A DNA stretch of 64,000 bases, taken from the NCBI GenBank assembly GCA_903927025.1, contig CAIYLG010000021.1:169155-233154 (forward strand). The letters run 5' to 3'. Under the pieces are notes generated by a model. That model made no database searches and was not told the origin of the DNA. It saw nothing but the letters and a program-made list of their open reading frames with translations. Source of the DNA: an uncultured Armatimonadota bacterium. GTDB lineage: Bacteria; Armatimonadota; Fimbriimonadia; Fimbriimonadales; Fimbriimonadaceae. Shown here in pieces: positions 34,586 to 43,215 of this stretch; positions within the stretch are counted from its first letter, which is position 1, and each line of letters starts with the position of its first letter. A program made the position numbers and the translations under genes.

Positions 34586-36373
34586 CTAGGAAGCCGCCTG
34601 AAGGGCAACTCGGAACTGCTCCCGATAGAGCCGAGCATAGAGTCCATCGCCAACCAACAGGTCGGCGTGGCTTCCCTGCTCCGTGACCACACCTTTTTCC
34701 AGAACCACGATGATGTCGGCTTTGACGATCGTCGAAAGCCGGTGGGCGATGACAAAGCTTGTTCTTCCCGCCATGAGGTTGTCTAGGGCGGCTTGGAGCA
34801 GAGCCTCAGTCTGCGAGTCGAGCGACGACGTCGCCTCATCAAGAATCAAGATCTTGGGGTCAGCAATCAGGGCGCGCGCAATCGCCATCCGCTGCTTCTC
34901 TCCGACTGATAGCTTGATTCCATCCTCACCAATCTTGGTGTCGTACCCATCAGGCAGAGCGATGATCGCTTGGTGGATGCATGCGGCCTCTGCGGCGGAC
35001 TGCACTTCAGCATCAGATGCGCCCAGGCGTCCGTATCGGATGTTCTCTCGAATGGTGGTGTTGAACAGAATGCTCTCCTGAGCCACAACGCCCACTTGGG
35101 AGCGATAGGACAGAAGCTGAGTGTCCCGCAGGTCAATTCCATCCACGGTGATTCGCCCAGAAGTGGGATCGTAGTGACGAAGCAGCAGGCTCGCCAGCGT
35201 CGTCTTTCCGCTGCCTGAAAATCCGACCAGCGCCACCATCTTGCCTGGCGCAACGTTCAAGTCGATACCTTTCAGAACCGGCTGGCCGGGTTCGTATTCA
35301 AACCACAGATTCTCAAAGTTGACCTGCCCAACAATGCGAGGCATTACCTCAGCTTCGGGTTTATCTTTGACGACGTTGAAGGCGTTGAGCGTGCGGAATA
35401 TGCGGTTGAGAGCAGCCTCGGCTCGAGCAATCGGGTCAAGGACAACTAGGAATCGGACAATCGGGCCGTAAACGTACGCCACGGCGTACATCAGGAACAT
35501 CACCAGAGTTCCTGCCTGCATCTTGCCCTGAAGACACTGAATGCCTCCGTAGTACAGCACCATTCCCGTGGCGACGCCGCAGAGAGCGTCTGCCACAGTC
35601 CAAAGCCCACCGCCCAAAGCACCCTGGCGTACGTTCAGTCCCATCAGCTCGCGGGTCGTGCTCATAAAGCTTCTGGCTTCCCATCGCTCCTGGCCAAAGC
35701 TCTTCACCGTCTGGATTCCCGTGAGCTTCTCCTGCATCTGCCCGAACATAGTGTCCCGCTTCGCCCTGATGTCGTCGCTCGTATCCTGAAGCGGCTTAAA
35801 GAACCGTCTGAAGTTGAAGATGTAGAGAGGGGCAATGCTGAGGCTCAGGAGAGCCATGATGGGGTTGATCGTAAAGAGGACGACGATGACTAGAACGAGC
35901 TGGACGAAGTCTCCCACCATCGTTGTGAGGTTCGCAGTGATGAGGTTTTGAACCGTGCCGGCGTCATTGATGACGTTGCTGACCAGCTTGCCCGTTTGAT
36001 TCTTCTCGAAGTAGGCAATGGGCAGCGACTGCATATGCCCCAGCATCCGTTCCCGAATGGACAGCAGAAAGTTTTGCCCAAGGGTAGCCATCGCGATGGA
36101 CAGCGCATAGCCAAGGAGAGCCTGTCCGCAGGCTAGACCAACGATGATAAGCAGATAAAGGAGGGTATTGACCTTTTCTCCACGCTGAAGCCGGTTGACG
36201 ATATCGCCCAAGACGTAGGGCGGCAAAAAGCCGAACGTGCTCTGAAAGATCGTGATGACGCAGCAAAGGAGCATCAGCTTACGAAACGGCCTCAACTCAG
36301 GGATGAGCCGTCGTATCGGGTGCTGGCTCCGATCTGCCTTTACTAATTCATCAGGGTCGTCCGTCCTGTCCAT
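34586..36373 (-). CDS. ABC exporter, MsbA-type (fused membrane and ATPase domain)
   Basis: A 595-residue half-exporter. An N-terminal six-helix domain (about residues 30-320) is followed by an ATPase: Walker A GFSGSGKTTLAS, signature LSVGEKQRMAIARAL, Walker B ILILDEATSSLD and switch His in VIAHRLST. Note LSVGE in place of the usual LSGGQ, which is found in other exporters. The start is taken at the ATG at 36373, since a TACACT box lies 12 bases upstream and within the longer reading from the TTG at 36400. Substrate may be lipid or drug; it cannot be told. Confidence 0.92.
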   Translation of the reverse strand: MDRTDDPDELVKADRSQHPIRRLIPELRPFRKLMLLCCVITIFQSTFGFLPPYVLGDIVNRLQRGEKVNTLLYLLIIVGLACGQALLGYALSIAMATLGQNFLLSIRERMLGHMQSLPIAYFEKNQTGKLVSNVINDAGTVQNLITANLTTMVGDFVQLVLVIVVLFTINPIMALLSLSIAPLYIFNFRRFFKPLQDTSDDIRAKRDTMFGQMQEKLTGIQTVKSFGQERWEARSFMSTTRELMGLNVRQGALGGGLWTVADALCGVATGMVLYYGGIQCLQGKMQAGTLVMFLMYAVAYVYGPIVRFLVVLDPIARAEAALNRIFRTLNAFNVVKDKPEAEVMPRIVGQVNFENLWFEYEPGQPVLKGIDLNVAPGKMVALVGFSGSGKTTLASLLLRHYDPTSGRITVDGIDLRDTQLLSYRSQVGVVAQESILFNTTIRENIRYGRLGASDAEVQSAAEAACIHQAIIALPDGYDTKIGEDGIKLSVGEKQRMAIARALIADPKILILDEATSSLDSQTEALLQAALDNLMAGRTSFVIAHRLSTIVKADIIVVLEKGVVTEQGSHADLLVGDGLYARLYREQFRVALQAAS

Positions 36374-36463
36374 GACGTCTGAACAAGTGTACGCAATCAA
36401 GCATCCCTGCGACGGCTAGTCTGCCCCTTCCATAATCAATATTGTCCGTTGAGTTCACAGTTT

Positions 36464-37123
36464 ATGTCCGCTACCCCAAGACTCCATTTTCAAGAAACGC
36501 TGGCTGATATCCAGTCAGAAGTCATTCGTATGGGTGGGGACGCCAACGAAATGGTCAAACAGGCGGTCGACGCAACTTTGAACGGCGACTTGGACCTTGC
36601 CCGGCGAGTCATTGAAGCAGACGACCGTGTCGACGAGCGAGAGCGAACCGTCGTCAATCGGGCGGTAGTCGCTGTGATGCAGGAGTCACCGGTGGCAACC
36701 GACTTGCGGTTTCTCATCTCTACTTTGGGAGTGGTTGGCGAGATTGAGAAGGTCGGCGACCACGCGGTCAAGCTGGCAAAGCGAGCTTCAAAACTCTCAA
36801 AGCAGTTTCCATCGGAGATGCGAGTAGCGCTGCTGGAGCTAGGCGAATCCGCCCGAAAGTCTTTCAACCTCAGCTTGCGACTCTATTCCGACTACTCTCC
36901 AGACCTTGCCCTCGAAATCATCCACGGGGACAACGATATCGATACCGCCTATTCTCACGCGAGAACGCGAGTATTCGAGCTGATTCAGGCAAATCCAGAA
37001 GCCACTGAGCACTTGGTAAGGACGATCGAATCGTTTCATGCGCTGGAGCATGTGGCAGACCACTCCGTTGCGATTGCGGTGCGTCTCAGGATGCTCTACG
37101 AAGCCGACCCCGCCCCGATCTAG
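36464..37123 (+). CDS. phoU: PhoU phosphate signalling protein
   Basis: A 219-residue PhoU, made of two three-helix repeats. Each carries the family's acidic metal-binding helix: RVIEADDRVDERERTVVNRA with EKVGDHAVKLAKRAS in the first half, and GDNDIDTAYSHARTRVFELI with HALEHVADHSVAIAVRL in the second. PhoU links the phosphate importer to the PhoR kinase. No pst or phoBR gene lies in the window. The start is taken as the ATG at 36464 rather than the TTG 15 bases upstream. Its stop overlaps the converging CBS gene by 4 bases. Confidence 0.93.
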   Translation: MSATPRLHFQETLADIQSEVIRMGGDANEMVKQAVDATLNGDLDLARRVIEADDRVDERERTVVNRAVVAVMQESPVATDLRFLISTLGVVGEIEKVGDHAVKLAKRASKLSKQFPSEMRVALLELGESARKSFNLSLRLYSDYSPDLALEIIHGDNDIDTAYSHARTRVFELIQANPEATEHLVRTIESFHALEHVADHSVAIAVRLRMLYEADPAPI

Positions 37124-38442
37124 TCGCCGACAGGATTCTTCAGGTGCGGCGCCAACACGAGGCTGATACGCGTGATCCTTCGCCTGGCCATGTTCTCCAC
37201 CCGCATCAGGCCAAACTCCGTCTGAACGCTGTCTCCCGTCCTCGGAACTCTGCCAAGCGAGTTGATCACGATGGTCGCCAGCGTGTCCGTATTGTCGCTC
37301 AGGTCCAAGGTAAGGCCAAGAAAGGCAACAAGCTCATCGATGCGCACCTCCGATCGGGCGGAAATTCTCCCGCTTGGATAGCGCTCAATCGGCTTCCGCT
37401 CGCTTTCTAGTCTGTCCTCAAGTTCTCCAAAGACTTCTTCGACCACATCTTCCAAAGTGATCAATCCACTTGTCCCCCCGTACTCATCGCTGACGATGAG
37501 CATCTGGGTCTTTTCAACGCGCATGAGTTCCAAGATCCGCGCCATCGTGAGGTTCTCAGGCACCGCGACGACTGGGCGAGCTATCTTCTCGAGACTGAAC
37601 AGCTCGTCCTGCAAGTGCTTCACGATATCGTGGAGATAGACCACCCCGATCATGTCGTCGATATCTCCTCGACAAACGGGCATTCGGCTATAAGGAATGT
37701 TCACGACCCGTGCAAGCAGCTCGCTTCTGGGGGTTGCCGCATCTAGCCACTTGATGTCGAGGCGGTGGATCATGATGTCCTTGGCATCAAGCACATCCAG
37801 TCGCAGCGCTCTTGTCACCATTTCCGCCTGTTGTTTGTCCAGTTCACCGGATGCGCCGCCGCTCTGGACCATCATCAGCAGCTCATCTTTTTGAATCGTC
37901 TCTCGGTTGACTTCGCGCAGGTCAATCTTCAGCGGCCTAAGAATGAGGCCAGCCGTTGACTGCGCTAGCCAGATCACAGGCTTAAGCACCGCGACGAGGA
38001 GCTTGATGGGTCGGAATAACAGAAGCGCAACCCGGTCCGCGTGCTTGAGTGCCAGATACTTGGGGCAGAGTTCGCCAACCACGAGCAGCACAAACACCAC
38101 AATTGAAAACGACAGCGCGCGAATCACACGCTCATCAAGGTGTTGCAGCGGTTTAGCGAGCAGGTTGGTGACGTAAGGCTCCGTGAATGATCCAATCGCG
38201 ATGCCAAGCATCGTGATGGCAATCTGGGTGGCCGCTACATAGGGGGAAAGATCATCGAGCGCCTTAACCAGCCCCTTAGCGTTTCGCCGCCCCTTGCGGC
38301 TCATTGCTTCTAGCCGACTTTTGCTCGTGCCAACCAAGGAGTATTCCGCGGCCACGAAAAACGCACTCCCTAAAATGAGAGCGATTGAACCGACCAGACG
38401 CAAAACTTCCAGCAATTGTGAAAGCCCATCCGCCTGTCCCAT
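37120..38442 (-). CDS. CorC/HlyC-type membrane protein with CNNM and CBS domains
   Basis: A 440-residue protein of the CNNM/hemolysin C group, thought to move magnesium or other divalent cations out of the cell. Residues about 10-195 are the CNNM membrane domain (FFVAAEYSLVGTSKSRLEAM), 215-335 two CBS domains (IPYSRMPVCRGDIDDMIGVV and QMLIVSDEYGGTSGLITLED), and the C-terminal part is the CorC_HlyC domain. The start ATG at 38442 follows a TACAAT box by 8 bases, so the gene looks leaderless. A GTG at 38448 is less likely. Confidence 0.92.
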   Translation of the reverse strand: MGQADGLSQLLEVLRLVGSIALILGSAFFVAAEYSLVGTSKSRLEAMSRKGRRNAKGLVKALDDLSPYVAATQIAITMLGIAIGSFTEPYVTNLLAKPLQHLDERVIRALSFSIVVFVLLVVGELCPKYLALKHADRVALLLFRPIKLLVAVLKPVIWLAQSTAGLILRPLKIDLREVNRETIQKDELLMMVQSGGASGELDKQQAEMVTRALRLDVLDAKDIMIHRLDIKWLDAATPRSELLARVVNIPYSRMPVCRGDIDDMIGVVYLHDIVKHLQDELFSLEKIARPVVAVPENLTMARILELMRVEKTQMLIVSDEYGGTSGLITLEDVVEEVFGELEDRLESERKPIERYPSGRISARSEVRIDELVAFLGLTLDLSDNTDTLATIVINSLGRVPRTGDSVQTEFGLMRVENMARRRITRISLVLAPHLKNPVGD

Positions 38443-38450
38443 GCGCACCT

Positions 38451-38456
38451 ATTGTA
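38451..38456 (-). promoter_or_regulatory. -10 box 8 bases before the CorC-type gene ATG (leaderless)
   Basis: TACAAT on the minus strand with 8 bases to the ATG at 38442. A clear -35 box was not found at the usual distance. Confidence 0.5.
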
Positions 38457-38534
38457 ACAGCACCCAGCTAGTCAGGGCGGTTTCGCCATTAGGTTCAGGC
38501 CCCCATTCCGCCAGGAATAGGGGCGTTAAAGCAT

Positions 38535-38572
38535 AAATGGCCGGTTGCCTCGATTAAGGCAACCGACCATTT
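38535..38572. terminator. Strong hairpin downstream of the 38632 gene
   Basis: Two stem segments, AAATGG/CCATTT and GGTTGCCT/AGGCAACC, separated by a 2-by-2 internal loop, with a 6-base apex. It lies about 60 bases behind the stop of the minus-strand gene at 38632 and ahead of the CorC-type gene. Confidence 0.5.
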
Positions 38573-38631
38573 ACAGAAATCGGCTTACGTGTGGCTCGCT
38601 CAGCGAAAAGGATGGCGAGACTCAAAGGGCC

Positions 38632-39078
38632 CTACTGAGGAAGGCAGTTGTAGAACTCTCGGCTGAGCGCTCGCACGTCAACCTTCCATTCGTCGCCAAC
38701 CTTCACCATTGGGAGCTGCTCCTGCTCCTCGAAAGCGCTGGCTTTGTCCGCGTCCCGGTACATCCGGACTTTGACGGAGGCGGTGGTTGGGCTGGACTGG
38801 GTTGCGCCATCAACTTTCCATTGAAAACGGTAGTACCGCTCAGCTTGGTTGACGGAAAAATCCCACTGCTTACGGATAGCATCCTCAGATGCACCATCCA
38901 TTTTGGTCATCTTCGTCAGTGTGCTGACGTCGTGACTCTCTAGCGCAGCCATGAAGCGCGTTCCCGCCACCGTCGGCGTCTCTTTGCTAAAGAAGAGAAG
39001 CGCAACAATGACGATGGCGCAGATAGCGGATAAAAGCCCCAATAGGCTCACTCGGCCTGACTGTCTCATCGGTTTCAT
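38632..39078 (-). CDS. Membrane-anchored small protein, NTF2-like in character
   Basis: A 148-residue protein with one N-terminal membrane helix (LLGLLSAICAIVIVALLFF) and an outer domain with FMAALESHDVSTLTK, a long helix and then strand-rich KVRMYRDADKASAFE and VKVGDEWKVDVRALS. The pattern recalls small NTF2-like DUF domains that occur as anchored proteins. The start ATG at 39078 is chosen because a GAGG precedes it; an upstream TTG at 39111 would overlap the next gene. It forms a pair with the gene at 39108-39521, which has the same architecture. Confidence 0.55.
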   Translation of the reverse strand: MKPMRQSGRVSLLGLLSAICAIVIVALLFFSKETPTVAGTRFMAALESHDVSTLTKMTKMDGASEDAIRKQWDFSVNQAERYYRFQWKVDGATQSSPTTASVKVRMYRDADKASAFEEQEQLPMVKVGDEWKVDVRALSREFYNCLPQ

Positions 39079-39107
39079 ATTTAACCTCAACGGGTCCTCG
39101 GAATACG

Positions 39108-39521
39108 TCAATGGATCGCATCCGAGAAGATGGTTGCGGTCTTGTTGACATCAACGAGCCATTGACGACCGCGTTGCTGCACCACCCAGACCATACCAGT
39201 TGGCTTACCCGCCGGAGAAGTAAGAACCACTGCGGCGCGCACTTCGTTCCCAGTTCTTTCAATCTTATCGACTTGAAGCGAAACCCCGTGTTCATCCCAG
39301 TCTAACAATTGGGCAAGAAATCTCTTTTCAAGGTCTCCCTGAAGCGGTTCGGTCGAACATAGCTGGACGGTGACAAGGTCATGCGCCTTCAGCGCCTGAT
39401 TGAACCGCAAAATGGCGCTTTCTGGGCCGTAGTACTGCAGCTCGAAGAACACGCGGACGATAATGCACGCTAGGAAGGCCGCCGCAACCGCAGATGATTT
39501 TTGAACGGTTTGGACCTTCAC
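39108..39521 (-). CDS. Membrane-anchored small protein, partner of the 38632 gene
   Basis: Read from a GTG at 39521 (137 residues), or from a GTG at 39575 (155 residues). A TATTCT box lies 7 bases before the first of these, so I favour it. The protein has a single membrane helix (SAVAAAFLACIIVRVFFELQ) and an outer domain with ILRFNQALKAHDLVTVQLCS, similar in layout to FMAALESHDVSTLTK in the next gene. The two were probably one gene before a duplication. Their shared role is not known. Confidence 0.55.
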   Translation of the reverse strand: MKVQTVQKSSAVAAAFLACIIVRVFFELQYYGPESAILRFNQALKAHDLVTVQLCSTEPLQGDLEKRFLAQLLDWDEHGVSLQVDKIERTGNEVRAAVVLTSPAGKPTGMVWVVQQRGRQWLVDVNKTATIFSDAIH

Positions 39522-39637
39522 GGGTCGAAGAATACCTATCCACTGAACTGCGACCAGAATTGGACGTCTGTTCACGCAACGGATAGGTCGAACCGCTAGC
39601 AGAATTCGGCCAAACGGCGGATACTAGAGACACCACG

Positions 39638-40873
39638 ATGAGCGAATTGTTGTCCAGAAGAGACTTGATGAAGGGCGGCGGCATGATTGCAGTCGGGCTG
39701 GTAGCGCCCCGATGGCTTTCGTCCATCGCGAAAGCAGATGTACTGAGGCAAGCGCAGGGCGACAAGGCAACTGGAGACACCGTCTTGGTAGTTTGCCAGT
39801 GGTCGGGTGGAAACGACGGCCTCAACACCGTTATCCCGTATGCAAACAAGACTTACTACAAGCTTCGACCCATGATTGGAATCCCGGAAGCAAAAGTCTT
39901 GAAGATCAGCGATGATTTAGGCTTCAACCCTGGGTTAACCGGCTTGGCCGAGCTGTACCATCAGGGAAAGGTAGCCGTGATCCAAAACGTCGGCTATCCC
40001 GAGCCGAACCGAAGTCACTTCAAGAGCATGGAAATCTGGCAATCTGCCAGCCCAGACACAACCCTGAAGTACGGGTGGATCGGCCGTCACTTCGATCAGC
40101 AGCTTTCGGTTCACCCGCTCAACCCGGTGGTTGCGTTGGGACTTTCAACGGACCAACCGCTTGCGCTTGCCGGCCACTCCGCCAGCATCCCGTGTTTCGC
40201 CAGCCTGGCTGATCTTCGAACGATGATCGGCGACGCCGATACGGACAAAATGCTCCGAGAAATCCAGGGCAAGGACGCGATGACCGGCTCCGCCGAGCGC
40301 GCCGTTCAAACCGCCAGCCGCTCAGCCTTGGACGCCGTGGGCGTTCTGCAAAAGCAGCTTGCCACCTACAAACAAACGGCCACCTATGCGAACGACTCGT
40401 TTGGCAATGGCTTCAAGCAGATTGCTCAACTGGTGGCAACCTCCCCGGCGACGCGGGTGGTCTACTTCCAGGCAGGTGGCTTCGATACCCACGCCCGTCA
40501 GACCGAGACTCATCAGCGCCTCCTGAGTTCCTTTGGAAATGCCGTCAACACGTTCCAAAAGGAGATGGAGGCCATCGGCAAGGCGGACAAAGTGGTTACC
40601 CTCGTCTTCTCTGAATTCGGACGACGAGCCCAAGAGAACGCGAGCCTGGGAACTGACCACGGCGCCGCAGCCCCGATGTTTCTCATCGGAAACTCGGTCA
40701 AGGGAGGTCTCCATGGCCCAATTCCAGATCTGGACAACTTGAGAGAGGGCGACATTGCTCACACTCAAGACTTCCGAGAGGTTTATGCATCCACCCTCGC
40801 TCACTGGATGGGAGGAGACCCCGAGACCGTTCTAGGCGGAAAATTCTCCCCAGTCGACGTTTTTAAGGAGTAG
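39638..40873 (+). CDS. DUF1501 family protein, Tat signal
   Basis: A 411-residue protein of the DUF1501 family, relatives of which look like sulfatase-fold proteins and are exported. The twin-arginine signal is SRRDLMKGGGMIAVG. The core has VLVVCQWSGGNDGLNTVIPY near residue 50, NVGYPEPNRSHFKSMEIWQ near 115 and HDPGETVLGGKFSP-like ending WMGGDPETVLGGKFSPVDVF. Catalytic role is not established. These genes usually sit next to a DUF1800 gene; none is here. Its end overlaps the converging glycosidase by 11 bases. Confidence 0.88.
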   Translation: MSELLSRRDLMKGGGMIAVGLVAPRWLSSIAKADVLRQAQGDKATGDTVLVVCQWSGGNDGLNTVIPYANKTYYKLRPMIGIPEAKVLKISDDLGFNPGLTGLAELYHQGKVAVIQNVGYPEPNRSHFKSMEIWQSASPDTTLKYGWIGRHFDQQLSVHPLNPVVALGLSTDQPLALAGHSASIPCFASLADLRTMIGDADTDKMLREIQGKDAMTGSAERAVQTASRSALDAVGVLQKQLATYKQTATYANDSFGNGFKQIAQLVATSPATRVVYFQAGGFDTHARQTETHQRLLSSFGNAVNTFQKEMEAIGKADKVVTLVFSEFGRRAQENASLGTDHGAAAPMFLIGNSVKGGLHGPIPDLDNLREGDIAHTQDFREVYASTLAHWMGGDPETVLGGKFSPVDVFKE

Positions 40874-42299
40874 TCGGCCGAACGTGTGGCGGAGTCTTCC
40901 TTCGTCGCTTTCGGCCGGGTGCCTTCTCAACCACGCTGATCGTCGCGCTGAGCACCTTGCCATATGCCGATGCTCTCACCGTGACCTTCCCAAGTTCAAG
41001 AGGATGAAGGGAACCGCCCTGGTCGATCCAGGCTGCGCCCTGAGCGGACCAAATGACGTCTGCGTTGGGAACAATCGATCCATTCAGAGTCAGGTGTACC
41101 GAAGGCTTCCCTGCGAGTCCGACCGAAGCGGCAGCCACGATCTTGAGTTCTCCAACGTAAACGGGCACCTTGGGCCCCATCACCAGAATTCCATTGGAAA
41201 CCGGTCGCTCCGCTCCGTCGCTGGGTCGGTTAACGGACAGACCCAACAGAGACAAGTTCGTCGATCCGCCCCCATCTAAGTTTAGGGCATCCGAGCAGCC
41301 TAGTTGGATCATCAGCTTCGCTCCCTCTTCCAATGTCGCCCCCGAGCTTATCTCCTGCCGACCATCCACGACTACCAGCCAGATATCCCCTTCCTGAGTC
41401 TTGCCGATCATCGTTCTGGGATGCCGCTTGGCGTAGAACGATGCAGGAAACCCTTCCGCCTCCGCGTTTACGGCGACCTTGCCATCCTTAACGAGCACGG
41501 GTCCGCCTCCGATCACATTCTCAATCTTCTCCCAGTCGAACCCCTCGGTGCGAATTTGGATGCGAATCTTCTCGCCAGGACGAAGTGCGTTGAGAAGCGC
41601 CACCTTGTCTCCCGTTCCAACCAGGATTGCCTTACCTTCGGGCACCTTTGCATCTGAGGAGACCGGCAAAAGGCTGTCCACACTGGCGTCCACCGTGCAA
41701 TTGGGCGTCCACTGACTTTGCGGTACGTTGATGAGCACCGCAGTATGTGGACCAGAAAACTGTGCCGTCCCTTCCGCGGGCGTGTACAGCTCAATCTGAT
41801 TCTGACCACAAGGTTGGTTAACGCCATCCACCTTAGTGGCGCTTCCATCTTCAGGCGTCAGCTCGACTGATGTTGTACAGGTGGCAATCGCCGCCGTAGA
41901 GGGTCCCCAGCCAAACGTGGATCGTGCTTTGAATGGCGTATCGATAAGCTCACCTGATCGAACCATCAATCCGATTGGTGCTCCCTGGGTGAAGGAAAAG
42001 TAGTCTCCGTTGATCGCGGCAATCGCGGAAGATTGAGCAGCCATCTGTCCTGGGGATAGTCGCCCTTTGACCGTGCCTTCCTCGTTAACGGTGTGGCCAG
42101 CAAGCTCTGGCAGCGCTGTGAGTCCCGGCGTCTTGGAACTGATGCGAAGTGCGTGGAGGATAAGCGGCGTCTGGGTATCGACCTGCATGCGATACATCAG
42201 GCCGGGGGAAATCGGCTTCTCCCAGATCTGGATTTTGGCTGTTTGACCAGCCCCAAGCGAACTGAGGGCGGCAAGGCCAACGAGGGAAATTAGGCGCAT
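40863..42299 (-). CDS. Phosphodiester glycosidase family (NAGPA-like) secreted protein
   Basis: A 478-residue protein with a signal peptide (MRLISLVGLAALSSLGAGQT). The NAGPA/DUF2233 domain covers about residues 85-370 and shows AAINGDYFSFTQGAPIGLMV, RHPRTMIGKTQEGDIWLVVV and CSDALNLDGGGSTNLSL. Family members hydrolyse sugar phosphodiesters in envelope polymers. A C-terminal Ig-like domain (about 385-455) and a basic tail follow. Start and LD-carboxypeptidase end overlap by 10 bases, so the two are transcribed together. The end overlaps the DUF1501 gene. Confidence 0.88.
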   Translation of the reverse strand: MRLISLVGLAALSSLGAGQTAKIQIWEKPISPGLMYRMQVDTQTPLILHALRISSKTPGLTALPELAGHTVNEEGTVKGRLSPGQMAAQSSAIAAINGDYFSFTQGAPIGLMVRSGELIDTPFKARSTFGWGPSTAAIATCTTSVELTPEDGSATKVDGVNQPCGQNQIELYTPAEGTAQFSGPHTAVLINVPQSQWTPNCTVDASVDSLLPVSSDAKVPEGKAILVGTGDKVALLNALRPGEKIRIQIRTEGFDWEKIENVIGGGPVLVKDGKVAVNAEAEGFPASFYAKRHPRTMIGKTQEGDIWLVVVDGRQEISSGATLEEGAKLMIQLGCSDALNLDGGGSTNLSLLGLSVNRPSDGAERPVSNGILVMGPKVPVYVGELKIVAAASVGLAGKPSVHLTLNGSIVPNADVIWSAQGAAWIDQGGSLHPLELGKVTVRASAYGKVLSATISVVEKAPGRKRRRKTPPHVRPTTP

Positions 42300-43204
42300 A
42301 GAGACTCCACATAGGTCAGACGTCCAGCGTCTGCATCCAGACGCGCCCGAATCCCAAGTGGAAGGCTAAGCATGGCCTTTGCGTGGCCACACGGAAAATC
42401 AATCACCATCGGCTTCCCCAAAGGTGCCAATCGATCTCTGACGATCGCTCGCCAAGGCTTCGCGCCAATATCCTTATCGGACCTTTCGTCGGTCCGAGTC
42501 ATTTCGCCCACCACGAACCCTGCCGCCTGTGCGGCCAGTCCACTGTTGACCAAATGGGTCAGCATCGCGTCGATGCGGTGCGGATTCTCGTCGACATCCT
42601 CAATGAGAAGAAGCTTCCCTTCGGTATTGAGTCCCAAAGGAGTTCCAATGGAGTCTGTGAGGAGGCAAAGGCATCCACCAATAAGTTCTCCCTCTGCGGA
42701 TCCGCCTACCATCGTGGTCCCAGCAGGGGCCTCATCGGGGATGGGCGCCTCACCCTTAAGCACTCGGAGGAATGAGTCGTACACCCAAGGCTCGCGGTCA
42801 TAGTTCAGCGTGAGCGCCATGGGAGCGTGGACTGTCGCCAAGCCTAACCGGTTCAGGGCCAAGTGCAGTGTTGTGATGTCGCTGAATCCCAGAAACATCT
42901 TTCCGGAGTCGGCAATGCTTCGTAAATCTAAGTAGGGGAACAGTCGAGCGCAACCATATCCTCCACGCGTGCAAAGAACCGCATCCGTTTCTGGGTCGGC
43001 GAAGGCCGCCTGCAGATCCGCCGCTCGGTCAGCATCGCTCCCAGCAAGAAAGCCTTCCGCGTCAAAGGCGTGGGGAGCAATCTTCCACCGATACCCGGCA
43101 CCCTCCAAGAGGGCACAGATTCTCTCAGTTTTGTCGGAGGTTAACGAAGAAGCAGGCGATACGAACTGAATCGTATCGCCTGGCTTTAAGGCTTTGGGCT
43201 TCAT
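42290..43204 (-). CDS. LD-carboxypeptidase, S66 (LdcA-like)
   Basis: A 304-residue serine carboxypeptidase that trims the terminal D-Ala from recycled tetrapeptides. The nucleophile Ser is in FLGFSDITTLHLAL, the catalytic Glu in LLIEDVDENPHRID and the His in IDFPCGHAKAMLSLP. There is no signal peptide, as expected for a cytoplasmic recycling enzyme. The ATG at 43204 follows a TTG at 43207 and the jag stop by 9 bases. The neighbouring NAGPA gene suggests a shared role in wall turnover. Confidence 0.93.
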   Translation of the reverse strand: MKPKALKPGDTIQFVSPASSLTSDKTERICALLEGAGYRWKIAPHAFDAEGFLAGSDADRAADLQAAFADPETDAVLCTRGGYGCARLFPYLDLRSIADSGKMFLGFSDITTLHLALNRLGLATVHAPMALTLNYDREPWVYDSFLRVLKGEAPIPDEAPAGTTMVGGSAEGELIGGCLCLLTDSIGTPLGLNTEGKLLLIEDVDENPHRIDAMLTHLVNSGLAAQAAGFVVGEMTRTDERSDKDIGAKPWRAIVRDRLAPLGKPMVIDFPCGHAKAMLSLPLGIRARLDADAGRLTYVESLCA

Positions 43205-43215
43205 CAAACGAGGAT

